Positions 8,246 to 17,247 of a DNA stretch of 64,000 nucleotides are shown here, one piece after another. Positions within the stretch are counted from its first letter, which is position 1; every line of letters starts with the position of its first letter. The position numbers were made by a program, and so were the translations under genes. The stretch covers positions 1-64,000 of the forward strand of contig CAYNEM010000013.1 of NCBI GenBank assembly GCA_964396265.1, read 5' to 3'. The notes beneath the pieces were generated by a model that searched no databases, was not told where the DNA came from, and worked only from the letters and a program-made list of their open reading frames with translations. Source of the stretch: EA-27 sp964396265. Lineage in GTDB: Archaea > Thermoplasmatota > Thermoplasmata > RBG-16-68-12 > EA-27.

Positions 8246-11182
8246 TTGGCAGAGATCGCCCTGACCCCCGCGCTCCTCATCCTCCTGATCGTCCTCCTCG
8301 TGCTCGGAGCGTTCGCCGCCCGCCGGAGGGTCCTCTTCCGCATCGGCGCCCGCAACTTCATCCGACACAAGTCGACGTCCGCCCTCGTCGTGGCGGGCCT
8401 CCTCATCGGCTCCGCGATCCTCTCCGCCGCGGCGGTCCTCGGCGACTCGGTCGCCTTCACGATCGTCCGCGGCACGTACGAGGGTTACGACCTCGTCGAC
8501 GTGGAGGTCCGGGATGCCGACGGCCGGGTGTTCAATGCGAGCGTCTCCGACGCCCTCCTCGCGTCCACGGCGCTGAGGGATCGCTCCGATGCGGCCGCGC
8601 CCCTCCTGATGACGTACGGAGCCGTCGACGACCAGGACAGCGGCCAGGCAGAGCCCTTCGTCGTGGTGCAAGGGTTCGACCCGACGCTCGACCGGGCGTT
8701 CGGACCGTTCGACCCTCAGGCGCGCGTCGGGGATCTCTGGGGCGACGAGCTCAACGCGACCTCGGTGTACCTGAACTTCCGCGCCGCGGACGCTCTCGAC
8801 GCGAGCGAGGGCGACCGCCTGAACCTCCTCCTCCTCAACCCCGCGTCCCCACAGCCTGCCTTCGCATCGGCCCGCGTCGCCGCGATCGTCGAGGATTCCG
8901 GCAAGGGAGGTTATGGCTCCACCGCGACCGTCTTCTTCCGCCTCGACGCGCTCCAAGCCCATCTTTCCCTCCCGGCCGCCGTCTCTATGGTCCGTTTCTC
9001 CGCCCCCGGCGACCGCGAAGAGGGCGCGCTTTCGAGCGGGCCGCTGGCGGAGTCCGCGCGCTCCGTCATCGCGGGCTTCGGGGCCCCCGCCGCGCGCCTC
9101 GAGGTGCGCGAGGTCAAGGCGGACGCGCTCGAACAGGCTCAGCAGGCGTCCGAAGGGATTCGCATCTTCCTCACGATCATGGGCAGCTTCTCCATCATCG
9201 CCGGGGTCGTCCTGATCATCAACATCTTCACGATGCTCGCGGAGGAGCGCAAGGTCGAACTCGGCATGGGGCGGGCGATGGGCATGCGGCGGTCCTCGCT
9301 CGTACAGCTGTTCGTCTTCGAGGGCCTTACCTATGCAGTCGCGGCGGCCGCGGCAGGGACCCTCGTGGGGATCGCCATCGGCGCCATCCTCATCGGCACG
9401 CTCAATTCCGTCTTCGGCACGCTCGGGGCGAGCCTTCCCATCGTGATCGTCCCGGGGAGCATGATCGATGCCTTCGCGATCGGCGTGCTGCTGACGCTGG
9501 CGACGATCTGTTTCGCGGCTTACCGCCTCTCGCGCTTCAACATCATCGTTGCCGTCCGCGACCTCCCGGAGCCCGTGACGGAGCGCGCGTCGCGTCGGTT
9601 CGCGATCACCGGTGCGGCGATCGGCGTCGTGACCCTGCTCCTCGCAATCGTGTCCCGCGGGAATTCGTCGATCATGTCCCTCCTGTTGGCGGTCGCGGTC
9701 ATCGCGTTCTCCGTCCCCCTGAGCCGGCGCGTCCCCTCCCGTTGGGCCTACAGCGGCGGGGCCCTGGCCGCGCTGGCGGTCGTCCTCTGGAACCTGGGGA
9801 GTCAGACACCGGGCGAGGGGGGCGTCGAGTCCTTCGCGGCCGGTTTCATCGGCGCCGGGGTGGTCATCGTCTTCGCCGCCGTCCTCATCGTCATCGCCAA
9901 CTCCGACTACGTCTCTGCCGGCCTCGCGCGCCTCATGTTCGCCTCCCGTTCCCTCCGGCCCGCCGCCAAGGTCTCCGCGGCCTATCCCCTCTACCGCCGC
10001 TTTCGGACTGGATCGACCGTGGCGATGTTCGGCCTCGTGCTGTTCACGATCGTCGTGCTGAGCATCTTCACCGGGATCTTCTCGAGCGACATCGACCAGC
10101 AGCTCCGCGACCAGAGCGGCGGGTACGACATTATGGGGACGAGCATCGCACCCGTCACCCTGACGAACGCCTCTGCGCCCTCGTTGGTCGCCCGCGTCGA
10201 GAGGTTCGTCCAGTTCGGCTCGATGAACGCCCCGGTGCTTGCGCGCGGCCGATTGCTCAGTCAAGGGGGCGTGTTCGGACCCGGCGGCGGCGCAGGCGGC
10301 GGGCCCGTGACGGTCCTCGGCGCCGACGCCTCGTTCACCTCGGGGGACACGCCGACCTTGTCGGAGATCGCGCCGGGATACGACCGGGCCTCCGCCTGGG
10401 CAGCGGTCGAGGACGGGACCGGGACAGTGCTGACCTCCTCGGTCCTCGGAGGCGGCGGCTTCGGCCCGCCCGGCGGCAACAACAGCGCGGTCGGACTCGG
10501 CGAACCGGTCCAGATCAATGGCACCTCGGGGCCGATGAACGTGACCGCGGTCGGCACCACCCAGTCGTTCTTCATCCAGGGGATTATCGTCTCCCGCAGC
10601 GCCCTCCTGTCCGCGTTCCCGGGTGACACTCGCGCGGTGAGTTCGACGTTCTTCCTCTTCAAGTCGCGGGACCCCGCGGACCTCCCTGAGCTAACGCACG
10701 ATCTCGAGCGGGAGCTGCGTCCGATCGGGATGAACACGGTGAACCTCCGCGAGAGCGTCGAATTGTTTCAGGCAGCCTTCAACACGATCTTCCTCCTCTT
10801 CCAGTCGTTCCTCGCCCTCGGCCTCGTCGTGGGCATCGCCGGCCTCGCGATCATCACCGCCCGGAACGTGGTCGAGCGGAAACGGGAGATCGGCGTGCTC
10901 CGGGCCCTCGGGTTCCGCCGCTCGTTGGTCCTGAAGTCGCAGCTCATCGAGGTGCTCCTGGTCGTCTCGCTCGGGGTGGTGATCGGTCTCGTCGTCGGCA
11001 TCGCCTTCGCGGCCCAGCTCTTCGCATCTTCCGCGGTCGCGGGGGTCACGCTCACGATTCCGTGGGACCGGCTCGGGATCATCTTCCTCATCACCTACGC
11101 GGCGGTCCTCCTGGCCTCGATCGTCCCCGTGCTCCGCGCCGCCAGAATCCGGCCCTCCGAGGCATTGCGCATGATGGAGTGA
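8246..11182 (+). CDS. FtsX/MacB-like ABC transporter permease
   Basis: A protein of about 978 residues with an N-terminal membrane segment, a large extracytoplasmic domain, and two FtsX-type modules. The first is near residues 310-440 (after GSFSIIAGVVLIINIFT). The second is at the C-terminus, ending IRPSEALRMME, a classic FtsX/MacB tail. Additional membrane helices lie between. TTG 8246 is chosen because GGAGGTG at 8234-8240 lies 5 nt before it and the next residues form the first membrane helix. It follows its ATPase partner by 13 nt and probably forms an exporter or membrane-stress transporter under the MarR regulator. Confidence 0.88.
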   Translation: MAEIALTPALLILLIVLLVLGAFAARRRVLFRIGARNFIRHKSTSALVVAGLLIGSAILSAAAVLGDSVAFTIVRGTYEGYDLVDVEVRDADGRVFNASVSDALLASTALRDRSDAAAPLLMTYGAVDDQDSGQAEPFVVVQGFDPTLDRAFGPFDPQARVGDLWGDELNATSVYLNFRAADALDASEGDRLNLLLLNPASPQPAFASARVAAIVEDSGKGGYGSTATVFFRLDALQAHLSLPAAVSMVRFSAPGDREEGALSSGPLAESARSVIAGFGAPAARLEVREVKADALEQAQQASEGIRIFLTIMGSFSIIAGVVLIINIFTMLAEERKVELGMGRAMGMRRSSLVQLFVFEGLTYAVAAAAAGTLVGIAIGAILIGTLNSVFGTLGASLPIVIVPGSMIDAFAIGVLLTLATICFAAYRLSRFNIIVAVRDLPEPVTERASRRFAITGAAIGVVTLLLAIVSRGNSSIMSLLLAVAVIAFSVPLSRRVPSRWAYSGGALAALAVVLWNLGSQTPGEGGVESFAAGFIGAGVVIVFAAVLIVIANSDYVSAGLARLMFASRSLRPAAKVSAAYPLYRRFRTGSTVAMFGLVLFTIVVLSIFTGIFSSDIDQQLRDQSGGYDIMGTSIAPVTLTNASAPSLVARVERFVQFGSMNAPVLARGRLLSQGGVFGPGGGAGGGPVTVLGADASFTSGDTPTLSEIAPGYDRASAWAAVEDGTGTVLTSSVLGGGGFGPPGGNNSAVGLGEPVQINGTSGPMNVTAVGTTQSFFIQGIIVSRSALLSAFPGDTRAVSSTFFLFKSRDPADLPELTHDLERELRPIGMNTVNLRESVELFQAAFNTIFLLFQSFLALGLVVGIAGLAIITARNVVERKREIGVLRALGFRRSLVLKSQLIEVLLVVSLGVVIGLVVGIAFAAQLFASSAVAGVTLTIPWDRLGIIFLITYAAVLLASIVPVLRAARIRPSEALRMME

Positions 11183-11240
11183 GGTCGATCATCGGGTCCG
11201 CGCCGGGCTAATTCGCGAGAAGTTCACGCAAGTTCGCGGG

Positions 11241-12755
11241 TCAGACGTCGCGTCCCTCCATCCACCGCCGGCTCGCCTCGACAAGACCGCGATATCGATC
11301 CAGCTCCGCCGCTCGTCGCGCGCTGTCCCAGCCGAGTTCCGCCGCCAAGACGTTCGCGACCTTCGGGGCCTCGTCCATGCCCTGATCGAGCGTCTCGTGG
11401 AATACGTGCGTGCGGCGAATGAACACATCGTCCAGATGCATCGCCATCTCTTTCCTGACGGCACGGGACGCTTCTGCGGTCACACTCTCGGGTTCTGGTG
11501 CTCCGGAGTCTTCGATCCGCAGCGCGGCCGCCGACGTTCGCCCCTCGATCGTTCCCCGAACGCGAGGCGCGATCCGGTCAAGCACCTCCGCCGCCATCGC
11601 GTGCGCGGTCGTCAGCTTCCCGCCAACGACGGTGACCAGGCCATCCGGGTCCTCGACGACTGCGTACTTCCTCGAGACGCGGGACTCCTCCGACTCGCCC
11701 GTGTCCAAGAGGGGACGGAGACCCGCATACGAGCTCACCACATCACGACGGCTCAGGTGGGCCTCGGGGAACGTGGCGTTGACCGCCTCGAGAAGATAGT
11801 CGACGTCTCCGCGCTCGGCGACCACATCATCCCGGTCCCCGCGATAGTCCGTGTCCGTGGTCCCGAGGAGCGAGAAGCGTCCCCAGGGGATGGCGAACAC
11901 GAGGCGGCCGTCCGGACCGAACAGGACGATCGCGTGGCGGTGGCCCAGTCTCTCGCGCGGGACGAGGACGTGGACGCCCTTCGTGGGCCGAAGCCGCAGC
12001 CGATGCGCCTCTCCCTGGAGGTCCGGAGCCCACGCCCCCGCCGCGTTGACGACGACCGTCGCACGGACCGTGAACGATTCTCCGGCCTCTCCATCTTCGA
12101 CGCGCACCCCGCGGACCGCCCCCCCTTCCCGAAGGACCTCGGAGACGCGCGCGTAGTTCGCGACGAGCGCGCCGGACGCGTGCGCCGTGCGGACCACCGC
12201 CAGGACGAGGCGCGCGTCGTCGGCCATCGCGTCCGAGTACACCCCCGCCGCCAGGAGTCCTTCGCGTCCGAGGCCGGGCTCGAGATCGAGCGCACCGTCG
12301 GCAGACGTCCATCGTCTTCGCGGAAGGGACCGGTCGTTCGACAGCGCGTCGTACGCCCAAAGGCCCAGACGGAGCTGCCACGACCTCGGACCGCGCTGGC
12401 GGTAGACCGGGATGACGAACGTGAGGGGCTTCACGAGCCCCGGCGCGATCCGCAGGAGGAGATCACGCTCCCGCGCGGCCTGCCGCACGAGGCCAAAACG
12501 AAATTGTCGGAGGTACCGGAGCCCACCGTGGATGAGGCGCGACGTCTTCCCGCTCGTCCCGCTCGCGAAGTCGCCCTTCTCCACGAGTGCCGTGCGGAGC
12601 CCGCGACGCGCGGCGGTGAGGGCGACCCACGCGCCGACGATGCCGCCGCCAACGACCAGGACGTCGACGGGGCCCGCCGCCATCGCCCGCAGGTCTGCGG
12701 CCCGCGTGCGGAACGAGAACTCTCTCACGGCCCCGCCCGTACCACCGCCATCCAT
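11241..12755 (-). CDS. glpD: FAD-dependent glycerol-3-phosphate dehydrogenase
   Basis: A 504-residue flavoprotein. The Rossmann FAD motif VLVVGGGIVGAWVALTAARRG is near residue 32, followed by GTSGKTSRLIHGGLRYL, the GlpD/GlpA signature, then DARLVLAVVRTA, RPTKGVHVLVPRE, LGTTDTDY and GGKLTTAHAMA. It oxidises sn-glycerol-3-phosphate to dihydroxyacetone phosphate with electrons passed to quinone or another acceptor. ATG 12755 keeps the conserved FSFRTRAADLRAM lead-in; ATG 12683 is possible. No glycerol kinase is in the window. Confidence 0.87.
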   Translation of the reverse strand: MDGGGTGGAVREFSFRTRAADLRAMAAGPVDVLVVGGGIVGAWVALTAARRGLRTALVEKGDFASGTSGKTSRLIHGGLRYLRQFRFGLVRQAARERDLLLRIAPGLVKPLTFVIPVYRQRGPRSWQLRLGLWAYDALSNDRSLPRRRWTSADGALDLEPGLGREGLLAAGVYSDAMADDARLVLAVVRTAHASGALVANYARVSEVLREGGAVRGVRVEDGEAGESFTVRATVVVNAAGAWAPDLQGEAHRLRLRPTKGVHVLVPRERLGHRHAIVLFGPDGRLVFAIPWGRFSLLGTTDTDYRGDRDDVVAERGDVDYLLEAVNATFPEAHLSRRDVVSSYAGLRPLLDTGESEESRVSRKYAVVEDPDGLVTVVGGKLTTAHAMAAEVLDRIAPRVRGTIEGRTSAAALRIEDSGAPEPESVTAEASRAVRKEMAMHLDDVFIRRTHVFHETLDQGMDEAPKVANVLAAELGWDSARRAAELDRYRGLVEASRRWMEGRDV

Positions 12756-12892
12756 GAGATCGCTGCCGGTGTCCGCGCATCCGCCTTGACGGGATGAACG
12801 TGCCGCCTGCGCTCTCTTCCTTGTTGCAAGTACGCCCAACCCCGAATAACCTGTGCGCCGCCTTGCCCTTGACGAGATGGTCGTGGATTCCG

Positions 12893-13300
12893 ATGCCCCT
12901 GATCGACGAAGAATGGCGAGCCTTCATCAACGAGTACAACGGTGTGATGGAAGATGTCGAAGCTAACCTCCATGCCGCGCTTGAAGGAAGTCGACATGCT
13001 CTCGAGAATCTCGCAGAGCGAGGAGAAGTTCCGGCTATTGAAGCTCAACCCCCCCTCGACACCCTCCGAGAGTCCCTCCGCCGAGTCCAAGACCGACTAA
13101 ACGCGTTCGGGCGCCGAATCGTGCGGATGCGCGAGGCCGTAAGCCTTCATGCGACCCATCCCATCGTCGGCAAACCGGGGGGGGTGGCCCGCGCGATCGT
13201 CCGGGAGCGAAGGCCCTGGTTCCCGCATTTCTCCCAGGAGATGAGGAGAGACGTCTGTAGATGGTCGACCGCTCCCGCACGCGCACCTCACGAGGGCTGA
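12893..13300 (+). CDS. Hypothetical small helical protein
   Basis: A 135-residue frame from ATG 12893, divergent from glpD. The first 90 residues are rich in charged helical sequence (EEWRAFINEYNG, EGSRHALENLAERGE, LRESLRRVQDRLNAFGRRIVRMRE), suggesting a coiled coil. The remainder is Arg-rich and less protein-like. A weak TATA-like aataacc lies near 12845. No family is recognised. It could end earlier or be spurious. Confidence 0.4.
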   Translation: MPLIDEEWRAFINEYNGVMEDVEANLHAALEGSRHALENLAERGEVPAIEAQPPLDTLRESLRRVQDRLNAFGRRIVRMREAVSLHATHPIVGKPGGVARAIVRERRPWFPHFSQEMRRDVCRWSTAPARAPHEG

Positions 13301-13335
13301 CTCACGTCTCACTCAGTCCCGCCCGCGGGAAGGCC

Positions 13336-13824
13336 TCACGGCGGCCGTCTCTCCGGGCGCTCTTGCAGGAACGGCCCAGCGCGTCGGACCGCAAAGTCCC
13401 GTGAAGCCGGATGCGCAATCCGGCGGAACCGCTCGTCTCCCGCCATCCGTTCGAGGATGCGATCTTCCGTGAGAAACAAGTCCGACTCCGCCGCTGCGGT
13501 CGCGAGGAGGATGCAGTCGAGGAAGTCCGAATGCAACGACCGCAGATCGGCCGCAGCGATGAGGATGTCCTCCCGATGCATCGGCACCACCTCGAGTTCC
13601 AAGTCTGCGAGGATCGCCCGCAATCCCCGCACGAGACGACCACGCGCAAGCCTTCGCGCGGCCACGAGCTTTCCGCCCTTCGCGGCGACCTCAAGGATAG
13701 AGACCGAGGACGCGAGCGTCTGATGCCCCCGGTCCCGGACCCGGAGGAGGACGTCGGGCGGCGCGGCGGTGACCGCGACCCCGACCGCCGGGAGCAGGTA
13801 CGTCGTGTCCAGAAGAACCCTCAT
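13336..13824 (-). CDS. vapC: PIN-domain toxin (VapC)
   Basis: A 162-residue PIN protein. It starts MRVLLDTTYLLPAVGV with the first catalytic Asp and has a conserved Glu in SILEVAAKGG. The central Asp is in HSDFLDCILLATAAA and the late acidic cluster is LFLTEDRIL. VapC toxins are Mg-dependent RNases. The start overlaps the stop of the antitoxin gene by four bases (ATGA). Unlike the truncated copy at 1943, this one has all the expected acidic residues. Confidence 0.85.
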   Translation of the reverse strand: MRVLLDTTYLLPAVGVAVTAAPPDVLLRVRDRGHQTLASSVSILEVAAKGGKLVAARRLARGRLVRGLRAILADLELEVVPMHREDILIAAADLRSLHSDFLDCILLATAAAESDLFLTEDRILERMAGDERFRRIAHPASRDFAVRRAGPFLQERPERRPP

Positions 13825-14063
13825 CGCTCCGCTTCCCGGGACAATTTGGACCGGAGGGCCCGGATCTCGGCGGGGGCGATGACGACCTCCGGGGGTTCCC
13901 GAAGCACGTCCTTAAGGGCGGGCAGAAGCTCGACCACAAGGCGACCCTCCTCCGTCCGATAGCGGACCTCAGCGCGAGGTCGGAGGCCGATCTCGTCCCG
14001 GAGCTTCTTGGGAGGGAACAGTTCTCCCTTAGCCCCCACTCTTCCGCGGACCGCGTGCGCCAC
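13821..14063 (-). CDS. vapB: AbrB-like antitoxin (VapB)
   Basis: An 80-residue protein with an AbrB-type N-terminus (VRGRVGAKGELFPPKKLRDEIGL, then RAEVRYRTEEGRLVVELL). It is coupled to vapC by an ATGA overlap. The start is GTG 14063. A TATA-like gcataagtac lies about 28 nt upstream on the minus strand (14087-14096), and a palindromic atgatcat (about 14066-14073) between them could be an operator. It neutralises and autoregulates the VapC RNase. Confidence 0.75.
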   Translation of the reverse strand: MAHAVRGRVGAKGELFPPKKLRDEIGLRPRAEVRYRTEEGRLVVELLPALKDVLREPPEVVIAPAEIRALRSKLSREAER

Positions 14064-14420
14064 GGGATGATCATAATGTCCGGCGTACTTATGCCTTTCC
14101 GTCAGAATAACGTTCGCCGGATGACTTACGTTTTATCCGGTCGACACCACTTCGCCGGAGCCTTCGCAGAAAGCCCCAATCCTTCGGAACATCCTGGGAC
14201 ACCGGGTGGTCCTCGAGCCCGACCGTGACGTACATGCTCGGGGACGACGGGACGGGAACCGCCCAAGTCCGATGACCTACGGGGAACTCACGGACGCGCC
14301 CCGTCCAACATCCTTCCTTGAGACTTCCGGCGACACAGTTTCGCCTCGCCACTCGTCACCGCCAAGAGTCGCTCGCAGGCCCGCTTCGGAAGGCCTCCAC
14401 CGCGCAGGGAGCGGAGTCGG
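14064..14420. other. Intergenic region between vapBC and purP
   Basis: About 400 nt between divergent genes. It holds the vapBC promoter at its left end and the purP promoter at its right end (next entry). Short frames on both strands have no recognisable fold, start signal or neighbour logic. Nothing else is seen. Confidence 0.5.
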
Positions 14421-14424
14421 CGAA

Positions 14425-14468
14425 CCTTTATAGAGACGGAATCATGGGGACGAAAGCCTCCGGGGGAG
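14425..14468 (+). promoter_or_regulatory. purP promoter and ribosome binding site
   Basis: A TATA box cctttata at 14425-14432 predicts transcription near 14455. GGGGGAG at 14462-14468 is a strong Shine-Dalgarno 4 nt before ATG 14473. Confidence 0.6.
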
Positions 14469-14472
14469 TCCG

Positions 14473-15630
14473 ATGATCGACCATGCTCGGGTGCTCGAGG
14501 TCCTCGAGGACTACGACCTCGACGACATTCGAATCGCGACGATCGGCTCCCACTCCGCGCTCGACATCTGCGACGGAGCCGTCGAGGAGGGCTTCCGCAC
14601 GCTCGTCATGTGCGAGCACGGCCGCGAGGCGCCGTACACGCGGTACCTCAAGGCCACGCGCGCGAAGGACGGACGGCTCCTGAAGGGCGTCGTCGACGAC
14701 GCGGTCGTGCTCGATAAGTTCGAGCACGCGACGCACAAGAAAACGATGCGCGCGCTGCGGGAGCGCAACGCGATCTTCGTCCCGAACCGCTCCCTCACGA
14801 GCTACTGCGGCGTCGACGCGATCGAGTCCGATTTCCTCGTCCCGCTATTCGGCTCGCGCAACCTCCTGCGCACGGAGGAGCGCACGGAGAAACGTTCGTA
14901 CTACTGGCTCCTCGAGAAGGCGAAGCTCCCGTTCCCCGAGAAGATCGACGGCCCCGAGGACATCGACGGCCTCGTCATCGTGAAGCTCCCCCATAAGGCG
15001 AAGAGGCTCGAGCGCGGGTTCTTCACCGCCGCCAGCGCGAAGGAGTACAGGGAGAAATCCGAGAGGCTCGTCAAGTCCGGCATGATCGACCGGAAGGATT
15101 TGGCGGCGGCGCGGATCGAGCGGTACATCATCGGCCCCGTGTTCAACTTCGACTTCTTCTACTCGCCGCTCCAGGAGGTCGGGGAGCGCCTCGAGCTCCT
15201 CGGGGTCGACTGGCGGTTCGAGACGTCCCTCGACGGACACGTCCGGCTCCCCGCGGACCAGCAGCTCAGCCTCCCCGCCCATCAGGGGACGCCGGAGTAC
15301 ACGGTCGTGGGCCACAACAGCGCGACGCTGCGCGAGTCGTCGCTGAACACGGTCTACGAGATGGCGGAGCGCTTCGTCCGCGTGACCCGGGAGCACCACG
15401 CCCCGGGGATCATCGGGCCCTTCACGCTCCAGACGTGCGTCGACAAGGACCTCGGCTTCTGGATCTACGACGTCGCGCCTCGGATCGGCGGCGGCACGAA
15501 CGTCCACATGTCCGTGGGCCACCCGTACGGCAACGCGCTCTGGCGGCGGACGATGAGCACGGGCCGGAGGATCGCGCTCGAGATCCGCAACGCGATCGAG
15601 GCGGGAAGGCTCGACGCGGTCGTGACGTGA
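14473..15630 (+). CDS. purP: FAICAR synthetase, formate-dependent (PurP)
   Basis: A 385-residue ATP-grasp enzyme that uses formate and ATP to formylate AICAR in archaeal purine biosynthesis, replacing the folate-dependent PurH step. The family start is clear (IATIGSHSALDICDGAVEEGF, residues about 21-41), as are NRSLTSYCGVDAIE, VFNFDFFYS, GHNSATLRESSLN and the C-terminal DVAPRIGGGTNVHM. Length fits the family. It has its own promoter and Shine-Dalgarno and stands alone. Its presence argues for an archaeal host. Confidence 0.95.
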   Translation: MIDHARVLEVLEDYDLDDIRIATIGSHSALDICDGAVEEGFRTLVMCEHGREAPYTRYLKATRAKDGRLLKGVVDDAVVLDKFEHATHKKTMRALRERNAIFVPNRSLTSYCGVDAIESDFLVPLFGSRNLLRTEERTEKRSYYWLLEKAKLPFPEKIDGPEDIDGLVIVKLPHKAKRLERGFFTAASAKEYREKSERLVKSGMIDRKDLAAARIERYIIGPVFNFDFFYSPLQEVGERLELLGVDWRFETSLDGHVRLPADQQLSLPAHQGTPEYTVVGHNSATLRESSLNTVYEMAERFVRVTREHHAPGIIGPFTLQTCVDKDLGFWIYDVAPRIGGGTNVHMSVGHPYGNALWRRTMSTGRRIALEIRNAIEAGRLDAVVT

Positions 15631-15633
15631 GGG

Positions 15634-16461
15634 TCAGTAGACCGTGCCGCAGCGCGTGCACACGTGGCGGCCGTCGCCGCGGGGCACGAGCGAGCCGCCA
15701 CAGTTGCTGCAGAAGCGGGCCGCAACGAGCTGTCCCGATTCATTCCACTGGTGCTGGGGCCACCCGCCCGGCGGGGGTTGGCCGGTGGGTGGTTGCTGCG
15801 GCTGCCAGCCTCCCGGGGGAACCGTCTGCTGCGGGGGTGCTTGGTAAGGCGCGGCCTGCTGTGGCGGCTGCTGGTACGCGGGCGGCGCGGTGGACGGGGG
15901 CTGCTGGGGAGACGTCGGCGGCGCCCACACGGGCGGTCCGTAGCCCTGCGGGGGCGCGGGATGTGGCGGAGGCGTGGCCATCTGGCGGAACTGCTCTTCC
16001 ATGTACGCCTGCGCGTCCGTGCGCACGACGGTCGTCCCCGCGAGCCGGTCCGTAATCTTCTGGCGCGGGTCGCCCTCCGTCCCGATGCCGACGATCCAAT
16101 CGATGAGGAGGATGAGCCAGTAGAACTTCGAGACGTTCCGGATCGTGGCCTTCACGACGTCGACGGGCCCCGTCGTGCCGACGACCTGGAGCTTCATGAC
16201 CTTCTTGCCCACCGTTGCGCCCCAGAACCCTTCCTGGAGGATCCAGTAGAGGAGGCCGATGAGTCCGATCAGGAGGGTGCCGATGCCGAAGAACAGGCCT
16301 CCGAAGCCCGCGGTCGTCCAGGCCGAGAAGAAGAGCACGAAGACGAGGATGACCGAGACGACCCAGACGATGAGGGCATCGATGATGAACGCGACGATCC
16401 GCTTGATCCAGTGATCCTGCAGGGCCTTGTTCGAGCCGATGATGTTCAGACCGGTGGGCAC
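15634..16461 (-). CDS. RDD-family membrane protein with C-terminal zinc ribbon
   Basis: About 275 residues. The RDD domain has three membrane helices: WIKRIVAFIIDALIVWVV, the IGLLYWILQEGFWG region with GKKVMKLQVV, and FYWLILLIDWIVG. A Pro/Gln-rich linker of about 85 residues (PPQQAAPYQAPPQQ-like) leads to a zinc ribbon CSNCGG...CTRCGTVY at the very C-terminus. GTG 16461 is chosen because a TATA-like ctttatg (minus strand, about 16500-16507) predicts transcription near 16475; an ATG at 16488 is less likely. RDD proteins are membrane proteins of mostly unknown role, some being ion exchangers. Confidence 0.75.
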   Translation of the reverse strand: MPTGLNIIGSNKALQDHWIKRIVAFIIDALIVWVVSVILVFVLFFSAWTTAGFGGLFFGIGTLLIGLIGLLYWILQEGFWGATVGKKVMKLQVVGTTGPVDVVKATIRNVSKFYWLILLIDWIVGIGTEGDPRQKITDRLAGTTVVRTDAQAYMEEQFRQMATPPPHPAPPQGYGPPVWAPPTSPQQPPSTAPPAYQQPPQQAAPYQAPPQQTVPPGGWQPQQPPTGQPPPGGWPQHQWNESGQLVAARFCSNCGGSLVPRGDGRHVCTRCGTVY

Positions 16462-16552
16462 GTCTTCACCATCCCTTGCGCGCCCCATCGGAGTCCGGAG
16501 CATAAAGCTGTTGGCGCACGTATGAAAGGCGATTTTCACCGGAGGGAACGAC

Positions 16553-17218
16553 TCACGGTTCGCTGGGCGGAAGCTCCTCTTCGACGCGTTCCGCCTTCCG
16601 CAGGAACGCCCCCGGGACCTCCTTCGTCAGATACACGGTCTTGCCCGCCTTCATGATGACGTGGCCCGCCCCTCGCGCGGCATTCACGTCGACTTCGAGG
16701 ATCACCGGCTCGTTCATGTGGACGCGGCCTGCCTCGAGTGCCGCCTCGTACGTCTTGCTCAGGTGCACCATCTTCCGGTCCGTCGGCTTGAGGCCGGCCT
16801 CCAGGAAGACGGGTAATTGTTCCGGGGACGCCGGATAGAAGAGGACCTCGGGGATGTTCTCCGTCGGTAGGTCGAGGTCGACGTCGATCGAGTGCCCGTA
16901 CGTCGCCCGGATGAGGCCGTCCCGGAACTGATAGCGTCCCTTCGGGTCCGTCTCGATCAACCCGACGATGTGGTGCGGTTTCAGGAACCGCAGGCGGCGG
17001 TTCCGGATCGCGGCCGCCGTGAGGAAGTCCCGCAGGTCCACCCATCCGTTCTTGTCCGCCTCGAGCCCGTACCGCTCAGGGAAGTGCCGGAGGACGCCGG
17101 CCATCGTGCGCCCGACGACCTCGACCTCCTCGTCGTTGAGGAGGAACTTCGCCTGGCTTCCGCACATCGGGCAGATCTCTTCGCGGAAGAAGCCGTGGGA
17201 GTGGCATTCGTTCAGCAT
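16553..17218 (-). CDS. kptA: RNA 2'-phosphotransferase Tpt1/KptA
   Basis: A 221-residue archaeal Tpt1. An N-terminal zinc-binding part (CHSHGFF, CPMCG) precedes the catalytic core with LRHFPE, a His in PHHIVG, RATYGHS, and the C-terminal LHPT-like region LKPTDRKMVHLSKTYEAA with AGKTVYLT. It transfers an RNA 2'-phosphate to NAD. In fungi this finishes tRNA splicing; the archaeal role is less clear. ATG 17218 is chosen because a TATA-like ccttta at 17246-17254 (minus strand) is about 32 nt upstream. The dtdA gene ends just upstream. Confidence 0.92.
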   Translation of the reverse strand: MLNECHSHGFFREEICPMCGSQAKFLLNDEEVEVVGRTMAGVLRHFPERYGLEADKNGWVDLRDFLTAAAIRNRRLRFLKPHHIVGLIETDPKGRYQFRDGLIRATYGHSIDVDLDLPTENIPEVLFYPASPEQLPVFLEAGLKPTDRKMVHLSKTYEAALEAGRVHMNEPVILEVDVNAARGAGHVIMKAGKTVYLTKEVPGAFLRKAERVEEELPPSEP

Positions 17219-17247
17219 GGAGCGATGCGCGGAGAACCGCCCGCGCA

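Noticed and set aside
4087..10264. Long minus-strand frames opposite the ABC-F and FtsX-permease genes
   Set aside because: The plus-strand genes carry clear motifs; the antisense frames have biased composition and no recognisable fold.
14089..14433. Short open frames on both strands between vapBC and purP
   Set aside because: No start signal, fold or conserved feature; they overlap the promoter regions.
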